Below are positions 23,666-36,800 of a DNA stretch of 64,000 nucleotides, piece after piece; the stretch's first letter is position 1, and every line of letters begins with the position of its first letter. The DNA lies in the NCBI GenBank assembly GCA_013433145.1, contig CM024189.1, forward strand, positions 124,001 through 188,000. Direction: 5' to 3'. The notes below the pieces were generated by a model that saw only the letters and a list, made by a program, of their open reading frames with translations, searched no databases and was not told the origin of the DNA. Source of the DNA: Ascaris suum. Lineage: Eukaryota; Nematoda; Chromadorea; Rhabditida; Ascarididae. The translations under genes were made by a program, and so were the position numbers.

Positions 23666-26105
23666 GTACGTGAAATTTTTTCCGGGATGTTGAAATCTCA
23701 TCCCTCTTGTGGACCAACACAAACGCCTGCGTTAGTCATGTGAACACAAGGAATTTAAACTATAAGACTTTGTGAACAATCGAGCGATGTTGTTTGCAAA
23801 ATTTTAAACATATTTTTGTGCTGCGCTCAGCAGGGAGGTTGATGCAGTTAACGTAAGAAGCGCACTTTTTCGAAGCACCTATGGGGCAACCGTACCCAAA
23901 CAAATAGTTTTATTACGAGAACGTTTTTACCTAATTCGCTTTGCTGCAGAATGTTATATTAACATGAAAGTGCAAATGATGAGGAAGTTTTGAGAAGCTG
24001 CGGTCGTGGCGCACTATTAACTTGGAAAACAGATTATTCGATGTAGAGGCTGCGGATGAGGTGCAAGAGGTGTGTTTGCTGAAGACATGTTGGCGTGCAC
24101 GGCAGTGTAGCTGCTACAGGATTTTTAAAAAATGCTTGCTCATAACAGGACTCGCTTTAGGGATGATGCGACGAGTGATTGTGGTAATCATGCACGGTTT
24201 TTGAAGAAGTAAGCTGCAGCAATGCGGAACAGAGGTGCCAAAAGCATGAGGATTCGATGAACTCACTTTCTGCTATGAAAATGACATGGAGTGAAAACAA
24301 CAACGAATCCGAGGCTGTGAGCGAAATGCAGAGCTCTGTAAGGTATAATGCATCTGCATCATCTAAGAAAACTTGCTGAAGGTGAAGTATGATGAAACTC
24401 AACTCACGGAAACTTGAACTCCGTAAACTATATTACTGCGTTATTTATGCAATTTTATGTCCTGAATCATAGTATATGTAGTTTAAGATACTTCTTAGAT
24501 GATGAAGCATAATGTAATATAGATCTCGAAATCGTCGATGGAGCAACTTGAACCACAGTAGTTTAAAAACCACAATGAATCGGCAGCAGTGTTTGGGGCA
24601 AAGTTTCTGCTAATTCTTGTTTCTGTAACACTGATCATAAGTGCCCCTCTTGTTACTCTCACTTCTTGCCCTTCTTGGCAGCGACGGACTTTTAAATCGC
24701 AGGAGCTTCCGCAGTTCAAAATCAACAGATCATATTTGTGCAGGAGTCCTCGTGAGTACCGAAGCTCACCGAAGCTGAACATGAAGTCGTTTAAGAATTC
24801 AAAACTCTGGCTACCTGCACTCCATAGAGGAAGCCAATCTAAACAATATTAAAAACCCTTCATGCGGGTTATCAACGTAGTAGGTTTGTCATAAGAGACA
24901 CAGTGCGTAATCCTAAAACGAATTGTTGAGACGTCTTTTAATGCGTACTCAGCTAGCTTCGTTACGGAGAAACTTTTAACACCGAAAATTATATATAAGC
25001 CGTTTGATAAGAAATAACCCGGCAAACTGAGAAAGCGAAGAAATGTTACCTCTCATCCATAAAATTTACATTCTACAGCGGGCAGTTGCTTATGAGGTGG
25101 CACAACTTTTGACCGCACTAAAGTGACTGAAATCTCTTGTGAAGGCTTCCGTTCCAGATGTAATTAATATTCCTGCCAGGAGGCCTATACTGATGCAAAC
25201 TTAAGTACATTTTGCTGCAGCATAATATGTTTAAAAGTTCTGACAGAATGCGAAATCATACATGGTTGAAGTTTTCGAATCTACATTGCAGTGTGTTTAC
25301 ACATAGTCGTTCTAAGATGCACCGTACCTACCCATTCATGTGCTCACATCTTATGACACTCGCAAGTTTTCAAAACTGATATATGTTCGAAGAAATTTTG
25401 CTTAGAAACAGCGTAGGAGAAACGTACCTAATGAAACGACAGGATATTCGGAATGAAAGGGGCAACAGTATTGCTTTAGACATTGGCATCCTTATGGTTG
25501 TGTATTCGAACACAGGCCTATATCCAAAAGAATTTAGGCCAGTTTCAACTTCCCGAAATTTTGTGCACTCGACGTCTTTGACACTTCGGGGGGCGGAGGA
25601 GGGGGATGGTCTGCAGGTGAAAACTCTCCGGAACGTTTGCGTGACTGTCCAAACTTGAAATGAGATGCCATCGAAATCGCGTACTCTATCTCAAGCTAGA
25701 GCATCCCACGCACATATTTCGTTACTTCACTCATGATTTATGAACATCCCCGAAGGATCTTATTTCTCCAGGTCATGTGTACTTACTTCATTTGAGCAAC
25801 GATTACTGCTTGAAACTGGAGCTTTTCAGGTATCGTTTTTTTGACACTGTTCCGCTCCTACAGGAATGAACTTACGGCTCAACTTATGCGACCAACTCAA
25901 TATTTTATTTGCCAATTCATTTTGGGGAAGACTCCTTGTTGTAGATTGTTACTGGCTAATTTTCAGTTCTGCATGAAATATGAAAGTTGCAGCCAAATAG
26001 CTACGGACTCTTGGCTCGCCGCACACGCCTATGCTCTCTACAAGAATCATCGGCTAAAACAAAGGTAACAACTACACCTGCACTAGGTTCAATTCGTCTG
26101 TAGGA

Positions 26106-26186
26106 ACACACATACTCACAAAACAGGGACACACACGCGCACGCAAACACCTACACAGACGCTCAGATTCAAGCACACACACGAAC
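26106..26186 (+). repeat. CA-rich low-complexity tract
   Basis: Imperfect CA-rich sequence with CG and AG interruptions. No associated gene. Confidence 0.75.
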
Positions 26187-27000
26187 AAGTGTACAGACAC
26201 TTCACACGCCTTCGCGACCACACCATACTTTGGAGGAGCGTAGAGATGGCTGTGTACCTCGCTGTATAGTCGTCGGCACATCATCGAAGTTTTCTAGAAT
26301 AAAACTTGAAGTTTGCGAGCTAAGCCGCAAAGCGATTTCCAAAAGAACAGTCTGTTGTTCAGCTTGGTCGCTGCTTGTGGATTTTGCCGACGTTCTTGGC
26401 GTTGAGACGTTTGTAAAGTTTTCCTCCACTATGGTCGTCCTTGCGATAATGCGTCAATAACAACTTCCCCTTCGATGTGGACAGTTTACTAGCAGGGTCC
26501 CACAACCTTGCTGTTCAAAGCTAGCACTATCTTCTGCACCCATTCCCATACTACGCACCAACCGTCTATACGAATTCCAGCGAGGATTCCATTTCTGCCT
26601 GCTCGCATGCGAAAATCCGATTTGTTAACTTTGTAGCACCTTCAATCATCTGTGACTTATTCATACGGTTGTCAGCGGGAAAGATCCAACGAGGCGACCA
26701 TCCAACGACAAAAGCAATACTGCATAAGTTATTGAAGTTTTTGTGAAAATATCTTCAAGACCATTTACAAGGCACTTTCCTGGCCTTCTTTGTGGGAACG
26801 CGCTGACATTGCAGGATTTGCTGCTGCCTCATTATTGGTGTTCGCCGAACTCTCGTCGTCAAAAAACTTTTAGTTTTATTACACTTTGGATGTAGTGTTA
26901 ACTCTAAGCAACAGTAATGCTTCTTCACCTGGCACCTGATGCATATTAGTAATGACACATGACTTTGTAAAACCTTTTTAATGCTTCCCTCACATGCGTA

Positions 27001-30000
27001 GAATCAGGAAACGAATGTGACCTGCAGCACCGCAAAGTTTATTCAGGACGAAGAGCACTCGCAGAGGACAGCATAACGAGAGTAAATGCCGACCTGGTGA
27101 GATAAGCTAGCAAGCAGCTGAGATTAGACACTCTTATAAAAGCGTAATGAACTAGCAGTTTGTGACATTTAAAGAAAATAATTTTATCGACAACTATGGG
27201 CTAGCAACCCCTGCTGCGTCCATTAAAGAAACAAACAAACAAATAAGCATTTGAGCGGTGAGCGATTCAATGAAGGGGAGCTGAGAGACGCAAATAATCA
27301 CATCCACACGAAAAAGGCACTCATTATGAGGTGTATACTCTTCAATAATCGTATGCATTTGAGCAATTCTACCAACCAGCACATATATGGCGGCACAGAA
27401 AACTGCATGGCAGATCTGCGAACACGAAGAAGAAGAATTAACTCAAGCAAATCGAATCTCCTATATAAGCACATCTGAAGAGTACCTTATTGAAGCACTT
27501 CACTAGAACTTCTCCGAAACGTGCTAACACATGCCATCTTCAAAGGACGTGAAAGCTGCGGAAGTTCAAACAGAACGCGTTTTTACTCTTTGGAATACAC
27601 AGGCAAAAATGATTTTAAAAATTCGTTGCTGTCAATATGTGAATTCATAAAACAAACAAATCATAAGTTTCTAGGACTAGAGCAAACTACAACAAAAGAA
27701 CAAACAACAAAAACTGCACAGAACCCTATCAAAGACCAAGTAAACAAAATACTCACACGGATTACATACATGTGTCATGGGCAGTACAATGGACTTCAAA
27801 CTGCGCGTTGATACCCGCCAAACACCTGCTGGTTCCTCTCGAAATTGTTCCGCTTGTTTCGCAACAGGCACCTTGCAAAACATCCTATTCGAGAAACCCT
27901 TCCATGCCACAGGGCGCAACAGGTGATTTCTGTCGAGAAAGGTATTCAACAGTGAAATGCGACTCTTAGAATGTGACAGGTTGAAGGCATTGATGAACTG
28001 CTCAATTTGGGGCAACTTTGCAACATTTAACAAGTAGGCGCAAGCGTAAAAAATAAATTCTGTTCAGAAATAAATCTCTTCATGGCACAACAACAAATAC
28101 TCCGTACTACAGTAAATATGACAAAGAAATGTTGACAGAAGGGTTTATAAAACGTCACAGTAACATGTGCGAACAGAAGTGGTTCGACCACCATCACAAA
28201 GGCACAGGGAATAAGTGGTACAGCGCGACAGACTCTGAACTGATTCGAATAGATTTTTACTCTTGAGAGCACGTATGTACACACAGGCGCTCTAGGAGAA
28301 GAGAACATCACATGAATGCTTTTGAATTGAAAACCTCAGCGAAAGAGACCATCAAAAATGAGCACCCCACCAGTTATAAATGTCCGAGATGAAGGTGTCA
28401 CGTGTTCAGCACAAGAAAAGTTCAAGTTCGCACCACTGCCCAAAACCTTAGTTGCAATGAATTATAAGCAACGAAAACAGCGTATAACAACAGATGCTCA
28501 TCTAATTTAATCAAAGGAATCATTCCCCTTCTGCTTCCAAGTCGATGAGCGCCCAAACGATCTCCAAAAACCAATAAATTCATCGTAACTCGGATGCCTT
28601 ATACCGACATAGTATCCTAATACGATATAACACTGCACTCAGTACATACTCCCTCCTACTGCGTCCTTGGAACGGATGGTCTTACACAGCGAAAAGACAG
28701 AAAATGTGGAGAAAAAGTCAATGCGGTGCCAAATTGCGTATATGAGGATAGCTCATTCTTGCACAGCACTAGAATGTACAATATCAGTAGGCCAGACAGA
28801 AAAAAGGCGGTTGCAAATTGCAAACGCCACAGGCACTTAGATGAAATAGGCATATCATAACTTCGTTATGGTCACGGAAAAACAAGGAGACTGGGGGAAG
28901 GACGATAATGTAGGATGCAAAAGAGTACTTTTTATGGCTTCGATGGAAAGCTGGCGCGCAGTAAAGAAAAAAAACTGCCACTGCGACGTAAAGTGTTATT
29001 GTAGGCAAAGTTTAAAAAAAAACAGTGCTTTACCGTCTTGTAAGAAACATATTCACCCATCCCACCTTCAATAACAGCCAGGACCAGAGACAGGAAAACT
29101 AGCACATTTTTCACACATCTCGAACAAACCAGACGATGGTCAATCTAATAACTCATATTTACATGTACGTTAAGCACATTTGCACCATTAGCATAGCAGA
29201 AACGGACAACGTAATAAGGTGTTCAGATGAGAAGGAAATGTACTTCCTCCAGCCGCTGGAAGGGTTTGATGAGCGCCGATAGTAAAAATTGGAACTTTCT
29301 GGGAAAAGCAATGGAAACAATATTGGAAGCAACAGCTTACTAATACACGTAAAACTTCACGAGAAAGTAAACTCTCTATATTTTTCACTGGAGAGGAATT
29401 TTTAAAACGTCGAAGTTCTCCCTCTATAAACCAACGCAGGAAGAGTGCTATATCTATTCCTTTCCTGGGTATCACAATTCCGGCATTTATAAACAGCAGT
29501 CGAAGTGATTTAGAGCCAAACTGCACGTTCAGCACACGCATACCTTATTACAGCACAGAAGTTGAGAAAATCCGAAAACATGATTCGTGTTCCTTCAACG
29601 AACAACCGCTATAGAGAGAAAATGAGTGCTGAAGATGCTGATGTGATTTTGGTGTATTCAGCGAACTGGTGTCATCATTCAGTAGCAAAAATCTTCACAA
29701 GCACATGAAACTGGTATATGCGCAGAAAGGACCTAGTCTCTATAGAATGTTACGAAACTTTTTTTTTCGCTAAAAATCTGTGTGAACATCTGAAATAGGG
29801 CATACCACCTTGGTCGAGTGAAAAGGAAGAAAATCGGCGAAGAAAGTTACTCGTCTAAAGAAAAATTACGCTTTTCATTTCATCTCAAGAAGAAAGAATA
29901 CAAAGAAAGAGAAGCAACTGTCTGTGGGGGGAAAGAAAACAAAAAGTTATCATTTCATGGCAATTCGCTGTGTAAACTATCGATCGCGTTGAAAAATATG

Positions 30001-33000
30001 GCCAAAAACTCTGGCGAAATATGTGCCATTAAGAAATATGTATGTCTCTACGAACCAAAAAATAATGAAAGCAATATGCAATGATGTTAAATTTGAGGGA
30101 CGAAAAATCCTGAATGCTCCGTGGGATTTCCCTTCGATAGAAAATGAGTAAATCTAGAAGTAAATGCTGCAATTGAAAGTTTGAGTGCTGAAAAACATTG
30201 ATAAAGTGGCACTATAATGGAGGCCGATAAGACAAGCGAGAATGTACTTTTTGCAACATCCATTGACCATCCGCACGCTAAAAATCAAGCGACGAAATAC
30301 TGTTTTATATGCCTCTCCCTATGTCACTGACTGAATGTACGGAAAAGAAAACTAAAATTCACTTGTGAGGCAAACCCGACAGATCATACACCAGTCTGGT
30401 TTGCAAACCACATTGTTTTCTGGGGTTCCAATATTACAGCAAGAATATGAGCAAAAGGAACGAGGCTGAGTTTAGAAAAGTCCTCTGCGGCGCAGCTTAT
30501 ATCCGCTGAGCTTCAGCAGCATATTTTCCGCAGAGATGGAACAACCGAAAAGTGACGCATGCACACGACAGACGTGGCATGGCATCGGCAAATATATGCA
30601 AGAAATGAACGGAAAGAGATGCAATACTATAATCATGCGATGGCAAACTTAAATAGAATGAAAAGAAGAAATCGACTCTCATGAATGTGTGAACAAGAGC
30701 TTTTCACTTTACTAGAACTAATAGACAATAACGACGGTTAAACCAGGCAAAACTGAACAAAGAAAATCTACGAAGGTGAGATCTCTAATTTCAGTGCTTT
30801 ACACAAGACGAAAAGCTGCCCAATCAGAATTTCAGTGGATATGACACTAAACTGTAAATGCACTACCACGCAAAACCTTTTGCTCGCTAAAGAACACGCA
30901 CAGATAGACATTCCACCTCAAAAGAGAGTCATGGCACTACCTCTGAAGTACGAATCATGTGACTAGCAAAGGTTTATGATACACTGGGTAACGCAATTAA
31001 GAAAGTCGATATTCATTCGCACAATGTTACGTAGGTGGGCCATCATAAGCGCCTTCTGCTTGCTGAACTTCTCAGCGGAAATGTGACAGTGCACTACGAT
31101 GAAAAGGGTACTGCTCATGGCTCTCTGAGCAGAAGAGGAGAGCAAAAATTTCTCTATGGGGCCACCCAATAATTCTCCGCTAACCACATTCGGGTAGATA
31201 TTATAGGTCGACAAATGAGTGATACTCTTTCACTCCACGCAAAACCCACTAACAATTATGTATTAATGCGGGTTTGAAAAAATACACCTTCGAAATGGCA
31301 TCTTAGAGCAAAAACAGACTCACTTCTAGAATCCCCACTTTAGTGGTTTGAAGGACCATTCAGTGAAGTTGTTTTCATTTCAAAGTTCCACGGCCTTTTG
31401 CCATCTCTGCTTCAAATCGAACACAAGTTGCGAACATGATCTGATTATTAAGAATACCGCTCATGGCAATAATGTTTAAAGAACCGTAGCATGCGACGCG
31501 TTTCGAGAACATCAGCATGCGAGGGTTTAGTGAATTTTTGGAGAATACTTCACATGCGAAGGCCTTCGAGCATCTTTATGAGGATTCCTTGCATGGGAAT
31601 GTTGAGCGGGCATTTGGAGATGCTTGACGTATGAAGCTTCACCTAGATTATTGAACAATTTTGTCCCAGATTATGCCAGCGAAAGGAAGGGATAGTATGT
31701 ACCACCCTCTTGAGAAGATGTGGCAGATATGATCATCCAGATATGCACGGAATTTATGGGAAAACTCACAAGGTGGTGGGGAATCAAGCAGTATGTGATG
31801 GTTCTGATAAAAGGCCATACTAAAGTGTTCTGAAAAGTAGTGCCAGTGTTCCCTGTATTCAATAGAAGAACGAATTTTGAGTGATTCTGCAAGCAATTTT
31901 TGCACTTCTCGAATAAACGAATTTCTTCGTTGCAAGGTGACAAATTGATCGTAGCTAATCACTTCGGCACACAAGACTGTTGCTTTCTTCTAATCGTTAA
32001 TCATGCGAAACTCTTCTATAGAAACTGAAGCAAAAAGAAACCCAATATAGGGAAGAACATAGCCCGAACAAGCGAGCGGCGTTCTCAACTGCTGTTGAAA
32101 AAAATGCAGCATTCGACGAACATGATATAAAGCTATGAAGCTATGAACGGTGTCGGCGGGAACAGATCGACAAGTGACGTATGCAAAGACGTCAGGACCC
32201 AGGCAGTCGTCAGACGCTCTGCAACCTCTAATCCAGTCCATGCTGCAGTCTCACTGATGAAAGATAGAGCTCTACTTCCGGCATCAGCGTTAATTTGTGC
32301 AAATCAAGCAGGAGTACTAATAAAGTATGCCACAAAAGTTTGCTCAAGCTAGAAATATGGTTAAGGTATGCATCCAATAGTTTACGTCTACTAACTACCC
32401 GAGCCGTCGAAGTATCTCTGCCAATCGCATAAATGTTCAATTCCGAAGGCGCTGCTATAAGTGGAAAAAAATTCCATATTCCCTACACACTGCAACGAGG
32501 AAACTGCACAACACCCACCAGCACCTTCATAATGAAATAACTGAGAAACGAAATGTTGCCATTTCTGTCAATTTCTATCAGTACTTCCCTTCCATATGAA
32601 AGTTCAATTCGGATGTCGACGTGACCTCCCGTTTTATATCAAACATTGCTCCGACTGCTAATAAAGAATCAGCACATAAAGCCGGCGGCAGTGGCTCCCC
32701 AAAATAGGCGATATCAGAATACAACATCAGTCACGCATTTGTGCTGCCGGCCTGCCTTTGTACAGCTCCGATCCTTTCATTCTACCCTTTTCAACGTTTT
32801 GCCGCGTCACATTCAACAGAAAGCTTCATGCCTCGATAGATGAGGTTTGGTACTCATAGCTGCATTTTCCTTTACTACAGCAGCGTGCACAATTACATTT
32901 TAAGTAACTCTGCTTTAAGGCGCATCTCTCTGTCCCAGTAGTTAATGCTCGTTTATTTCAACGGTATTAAAAGAGGAGCACTATAAACTAACCTACGGAC

Positions 33001-33417
33001 GGTAAACAAAATTCACTAAAAAAGAACAACCCGTAGAGACAAAAATTTGATGAGCACATGTTTTCCTGGTCCCGCACACTGAATAAGGGCTATAAGGATA
33101 AACTCTCTGCCAGCTAACAAAAAAGATATGACGCATACTGAACCAAGTAATAGATATAACAGACAACTCAGAAGCAGCAGACATTGCCGCTGTGATAACT
33201 TACTTATTTGAAGCATTTCAAAAACGGCTAATAAACGAAAGAACTAAACATACACCAAATCTTCGGGAAGCTGAGAACTCAATCAAGCATATGGACATTC
33301 TGCTTGTAATTATTTTGACAATCATCAAAGAATTGCTTCTAGTTTGGAGCAGCCACACACTGGCGGTCTTAAAATTTCTTCGTTTTTTTTGTAGAGTTCT
33401 TGGTATCCACAGGTTTC
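27001..33417. other. region left of the PPP1R3-like gene; no gene recognised
   Basis: 6.4 kb, A-rich on the + strand, as the introns of the - strand gene to the right are. Several - strand open stretches read like protein without matching a family I know: 27820-28033, 28656-28853 (ATG start, one hydrophobic helix), 29188-29541 and 31648-32440. A - strand gene may lie here, but I cannot assemble one. Confidence 0.35.
31648..32440 (-). other. long open stretch of unknown identity
   Basis: On the - strand, 32241 down to 31648 is one frame interrupted by a single stop at 31990. An adjoining frame covers 32440-32228. Together they read like about 260 residues with a plausible protein composition (for example RRKLLDAYLNHISSLSKLL, then PYIGFLFASVSIEEF and VISYDQFVTLQRRNSFI). 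A faint resemblance to RasGEF catalytic-domain spacing was considered but is not good enough to name. It may be a pseudogene, a gene fragment with unrecognised introns, or chance. Confidence 0.25.
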
Positions 33418-33423
33418 TTTATT
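33418..33423 (-). terminator. polyadenylation signal AATAAA
   Basis: AATAAA on the - strand, about 190 bases after the PPP1R3-like stop codon. Position and exact match suit the 3' end of that mRNA. Confidence 0.55.
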
Positions 33424-33514
33424 GCGACTCCTCAGGGCACCATGGAGTTCAGAATCGTATTTGTTGCAACATTAAATGAGAAGGCTGATATATGCACGCA
33501 GCAAGGCACAGAAT

Positions 33515-33545
33515 TCACACGCACACACACAGACACAGACACACG
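33515..33545 (+). repeat. short CA-rich tract
   Basis: cacacgcacacacacagacacagacacac, about 30 bases, within the probable 3' untranslated region of the PPP1R3-like gene (TG-rich in the mRNA sense). Confidence 0.7.
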
Positions 33546-33612
33546 AAAAAATAATTCAGAGCTATATGACAATCCGAATGAGCACTTCGGAAAGCACTAC
33601 AAAGTATACTAG

Positions 33613-33821
33613 TTACCAGTAGGGTCCCTCGGTTGACAGATTCTTCCAACTAGCGAATTTCGTCCAATTTTCGTAATCGCATAAATAGGCATCATCCAGG
33701 CCATCCTGCTTGCCGAAGAGCGGCGTAGCATGCCCCGATGCACTTACGATGCATTCGGATCCTTTCAGTTCGTAATTTTTACCGTCGTTGGAATCCCAAT
33801 ATTGCGTTCGTTTCGACTGGT
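33613..33821 (-). CDS. PP1 glycogen-targeting subunit (PPP1R3-like), last exon
   Basis: Residues 285-353 and stop TAA. The acceptor is gttttgcag; two bases complete the codon split with the preceding exon. It starts DQSKRTQYWDSNDGKNYEL; QYWDSNDGKNY is the hallmark end of the CBM21 carbohydrate-binding domain of PPP1R3 proteins (W and N contact glycogen in the family). The last part is YENWTKFASWKNLSTEGPYW. In mammalian GL (PPP1R3B) the corresponding end PEWPSYLGYEKLGPYY binds glycogen phosphorylase a; the shared spacing of Trp and the final G-P-Y-aromatic suggests the same role here. An internal GTAAGT in codons for VS looks like a donor, but the frame stays open and conserved beyond it, so I read through. 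Confidence 0.85.
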
Positions 33822-36800
33822 CTGCAAAACTTACGGCTATATTGAACAGTTATGAATTACGCAGCAAACAGAAGACGGATAACTTCGTAGTTTTGCTTTT
33901 CCAGTTAACAAATGAAACTTGAGCAATCTAGATGAAAGCTTTGAAGGCTGCGCCTTTGGCAAAGTGCAAGCCTCCTCCCCCTGTCACAGATAGACCGCAC
34001 AACTCAGTAGATCCTTGTTTACGAAAGTACGCACTTGCAGGAGAATTTTCCAAAAAAGCATTAGCCGAAATGATTTCATTACTGTCGATATTTCTATAAG
34101 CACAACAACAGCAATAATAAATTTCTGCGAGAAAAACAACAGTAGATAAAATTCAGGGGAAGAACAGTTAGCGCACGAAACTGCAGTGAAAAACACCCTT
34201 CTCGTTCGAGTTTGATAATGAAATGGAGGTGAAATTTCCTAACAGAATTTCGCGGTTGAGCAAGATACTCGTGTTAAGTTATAAGTGAATACCCACTGAT
34301 TTTGAAACAGAACAGTGCATAAGGGTTTCCACTCGACTTCACGGTTAATTAAAAAGGAGAGATTTCTCCTCCTAAGCAGAATTCCCCATTTCTGGTACTC
34401 ATAGCCACATATCCCTCATTTAATAGAAAAAACACTTCCTACTCCCAAATGTTTTTTAAATGCTGCGTTTTTTCTTACGCAGCCCTAAGGTTAACGTTAA
34501 CCCAACAACATTGTGCCATTAGAGAAAGTCCCTTTAACAAAGAGAAATGCTAGCCTCGTACGCATGTTTTTATGGCCATTCTTAAATCAATGTATTATGT
34601 CATAGAAGGATATCACTGAGCCCTCCAACACAATGCGACATCAATGAGGCTGTGAAGGATTAGGGAAACCTACCTAAAAAATCAAAAACCCTGGTAATCT
34701 ATAAGGAAATACTGCAGTAATATGTGAACAAACGTTTTGTTTTCATCCAAGGTATTATAAATTTTGAATTTTTTTGCTGAAAGGTAAAGTGACCGTTCAT
34801 GACTCCAAATTTGCGGTTGCTGATGAGGACTGCACCTTTCTAAAGGAATTCCTCCTTGAGTGTAAAGTAGTCCCTCCCCATTTCTCAGCTCAGAATATTT
34901 CCACAACAATAGCGAAGGAAATAAACACGAAAAGGTGTCGGAATGATACCGCATAAAAACAATATACTTCCGAAAAAACCTCCCTCATAAATCAACAAAA
35001 AAAGCATCTGACTTCATGCACATACAAACTATCATCTTATATTTTGGGAAAAGAAAGTAAATGTCGAACAATTTTTCAGATTCACGTGATAGAAAGTGAC
35101 AGAGAGAAAGAAGAGAGAGAAATCAAGTGCGGTTGGGGATATCCGTTTTCAGGAACGAAACAAGCCAAAATTTTGGAATAAATTCAAATATCGGTTGAAA
35201 ATTTCGACTTTGAAGATCTAAGCATAAGCTCTAGCAAGGTGAGACGGAAATTTTCTGATGAAGGGTGGCAGGTCAAGCTAGAAGTTTTGAAGCGGAAGAA
35301 AGAGAAGTACCGTTAAGATTTGTAAAGTAAGACAGCCAAATGAGTTAAAAATTTTATACCGAGATAACAACGGGAGCTAGAAATTTTAAAGCTAAGGTAC
35401 GCTAGGTTAAGCAGTGGCAACTTAAACCCAACCATTGCTCAACTTCTCTAAGATGTTCTTACTTGAACAGTGAAAAGAGAGAAGAAAGGCTTCCACCAGC
35501 TCCTTATTTCTGCAGGTTTGGCAACGCTACTTTAAGCCTTCCCAAGAAGGAAGTCTCACATTCCCTGGTTCGCTTTTTTTCAGATATGTGCATAAGTTCA
35601 GGCAAAATCCCAAGCTGCGTGCTTTTAAAAAGCGAAAAATGAGGCACGAATCCATCTTTGACAAACACTAGGAACCGAATTTTAAGCAAAACGAGTGGGA
35701 ATGAAAAATATAAGATCATGCTAGCAAGCGCCTTAATAGAGCACTTGATTGAACGTGAAGTATCCAGAAGAAAGCTATCATTAACACCGACAAAGTATGC
35801 ACCTCTGTATTTACGAATGTCAATGGATGACCGGTGATAGATGTGAAGCTAGGAAAAAAGGAAAGAAAGAAATTTCCTGTATAGCACTTTAACGAACAAC
35901 AAGATCCACACTGCTTTTTTACTTCTCAATCGATATACCAAGGAAGATGGCTGAAATTTCTCATGCGTGGAGTGGTTCTAGGTCCGACGACCATAAATAA
36001 CAAGTTGCACGTTCCAGATTGCTTTTGGCATATTGGCATGCGAAATCACAAGCAGGCACGGATTACAACGACCTGAGTTTTCGAAAAGTTGCGCCGTCTT
36101 GAGCTAATCTGACATGTTCTCGTTCAGGGATCACAAATACGAAATGTTAGGCTGCTACGTTGCAGCTTTTGCTCAACTTTGATAAGGTGATGTAATCTTG
36201 CAGCAGGTAAAGATCAATTCCAAAACGCGAGGCATTCTCGGATCAAAGATTCTTACGGAGAAAAGCTACAGGTAGATGCAGGTACGAGCACGAACGCATA
36301 AATAAACAAGAACGCGTACTCTTTATATGGAGAAAGCATCGCTTGTAAAATCTGAGGGGTATCTTAACGTCCTTAAGGAGCAAATAAGCCGATCGAATTG
36401 AAGACTTTAATATGTTCGGAGGCATTCGTTGCAACATCCACGTGCTCGAGTTCGAACAGCGACGAAGTGTAGCGACGATTTCATTACCAATGAAACTATC
36501 CCATTCAATCCTTTTGCCTCTCCAATATTTCGTCACAAGTGTATTTGTAATGCACGTTTGGATGGACTTGTCCGGCGTATTCCATCACATCTGGTACTGT
36601 AGACAACAGAAGGAGTAAACGGCTCTAAGCATAGGCTAAACCAAAGAACTATAATGTAGGACTATATAATGAGGCAAAATGTAATAGCTGGTAAGGTCTT
36701 AAAACAGCATAAATATATAGTGCGACATGGACATCTAGAACCGAGGTCAACGTATGATTTGGATATTTCTTTAAACTTCACTCTAATAGGGCCATTAGAC

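Larger units (their letters stand above)
20899..27000. other. region downstream of claudin-like gene; no gene recognised
   Basis: 6 kb without a recognised gene. It holds a perfect small hairpin (21163-21180), a pyrimidine-rich tract (22103-22172), a signal-peptide-like exon candidate at 23564-23665 and a CA-rich tract (26106-26186). The + strand stays mildly T-rich, which would fit continued + strand transcription. Confidence 0.4.

Noticed and set aside
24589..24852. Signal-peptide-like frame FLLILVSVTLIISAPLV
   Set aside because: It opens with GTG rather than ATG, has no good upstream acceptor, and the opposite strand is equally open.
31648..32241. RasGEF catalytic-domain identity
   Set aside because: Only a few residues (PYIG, I-E-E) fall in similar places; the spacing is too short and the core helices do not match.
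33742..33747. Perfect donor-like GTAAGT inside the last PPP1R3-like exon
   Set aside because: The reading frame stays open for 44 codons beyond it and encodes the family-like tail ending GPYW, so read-through is the better model.
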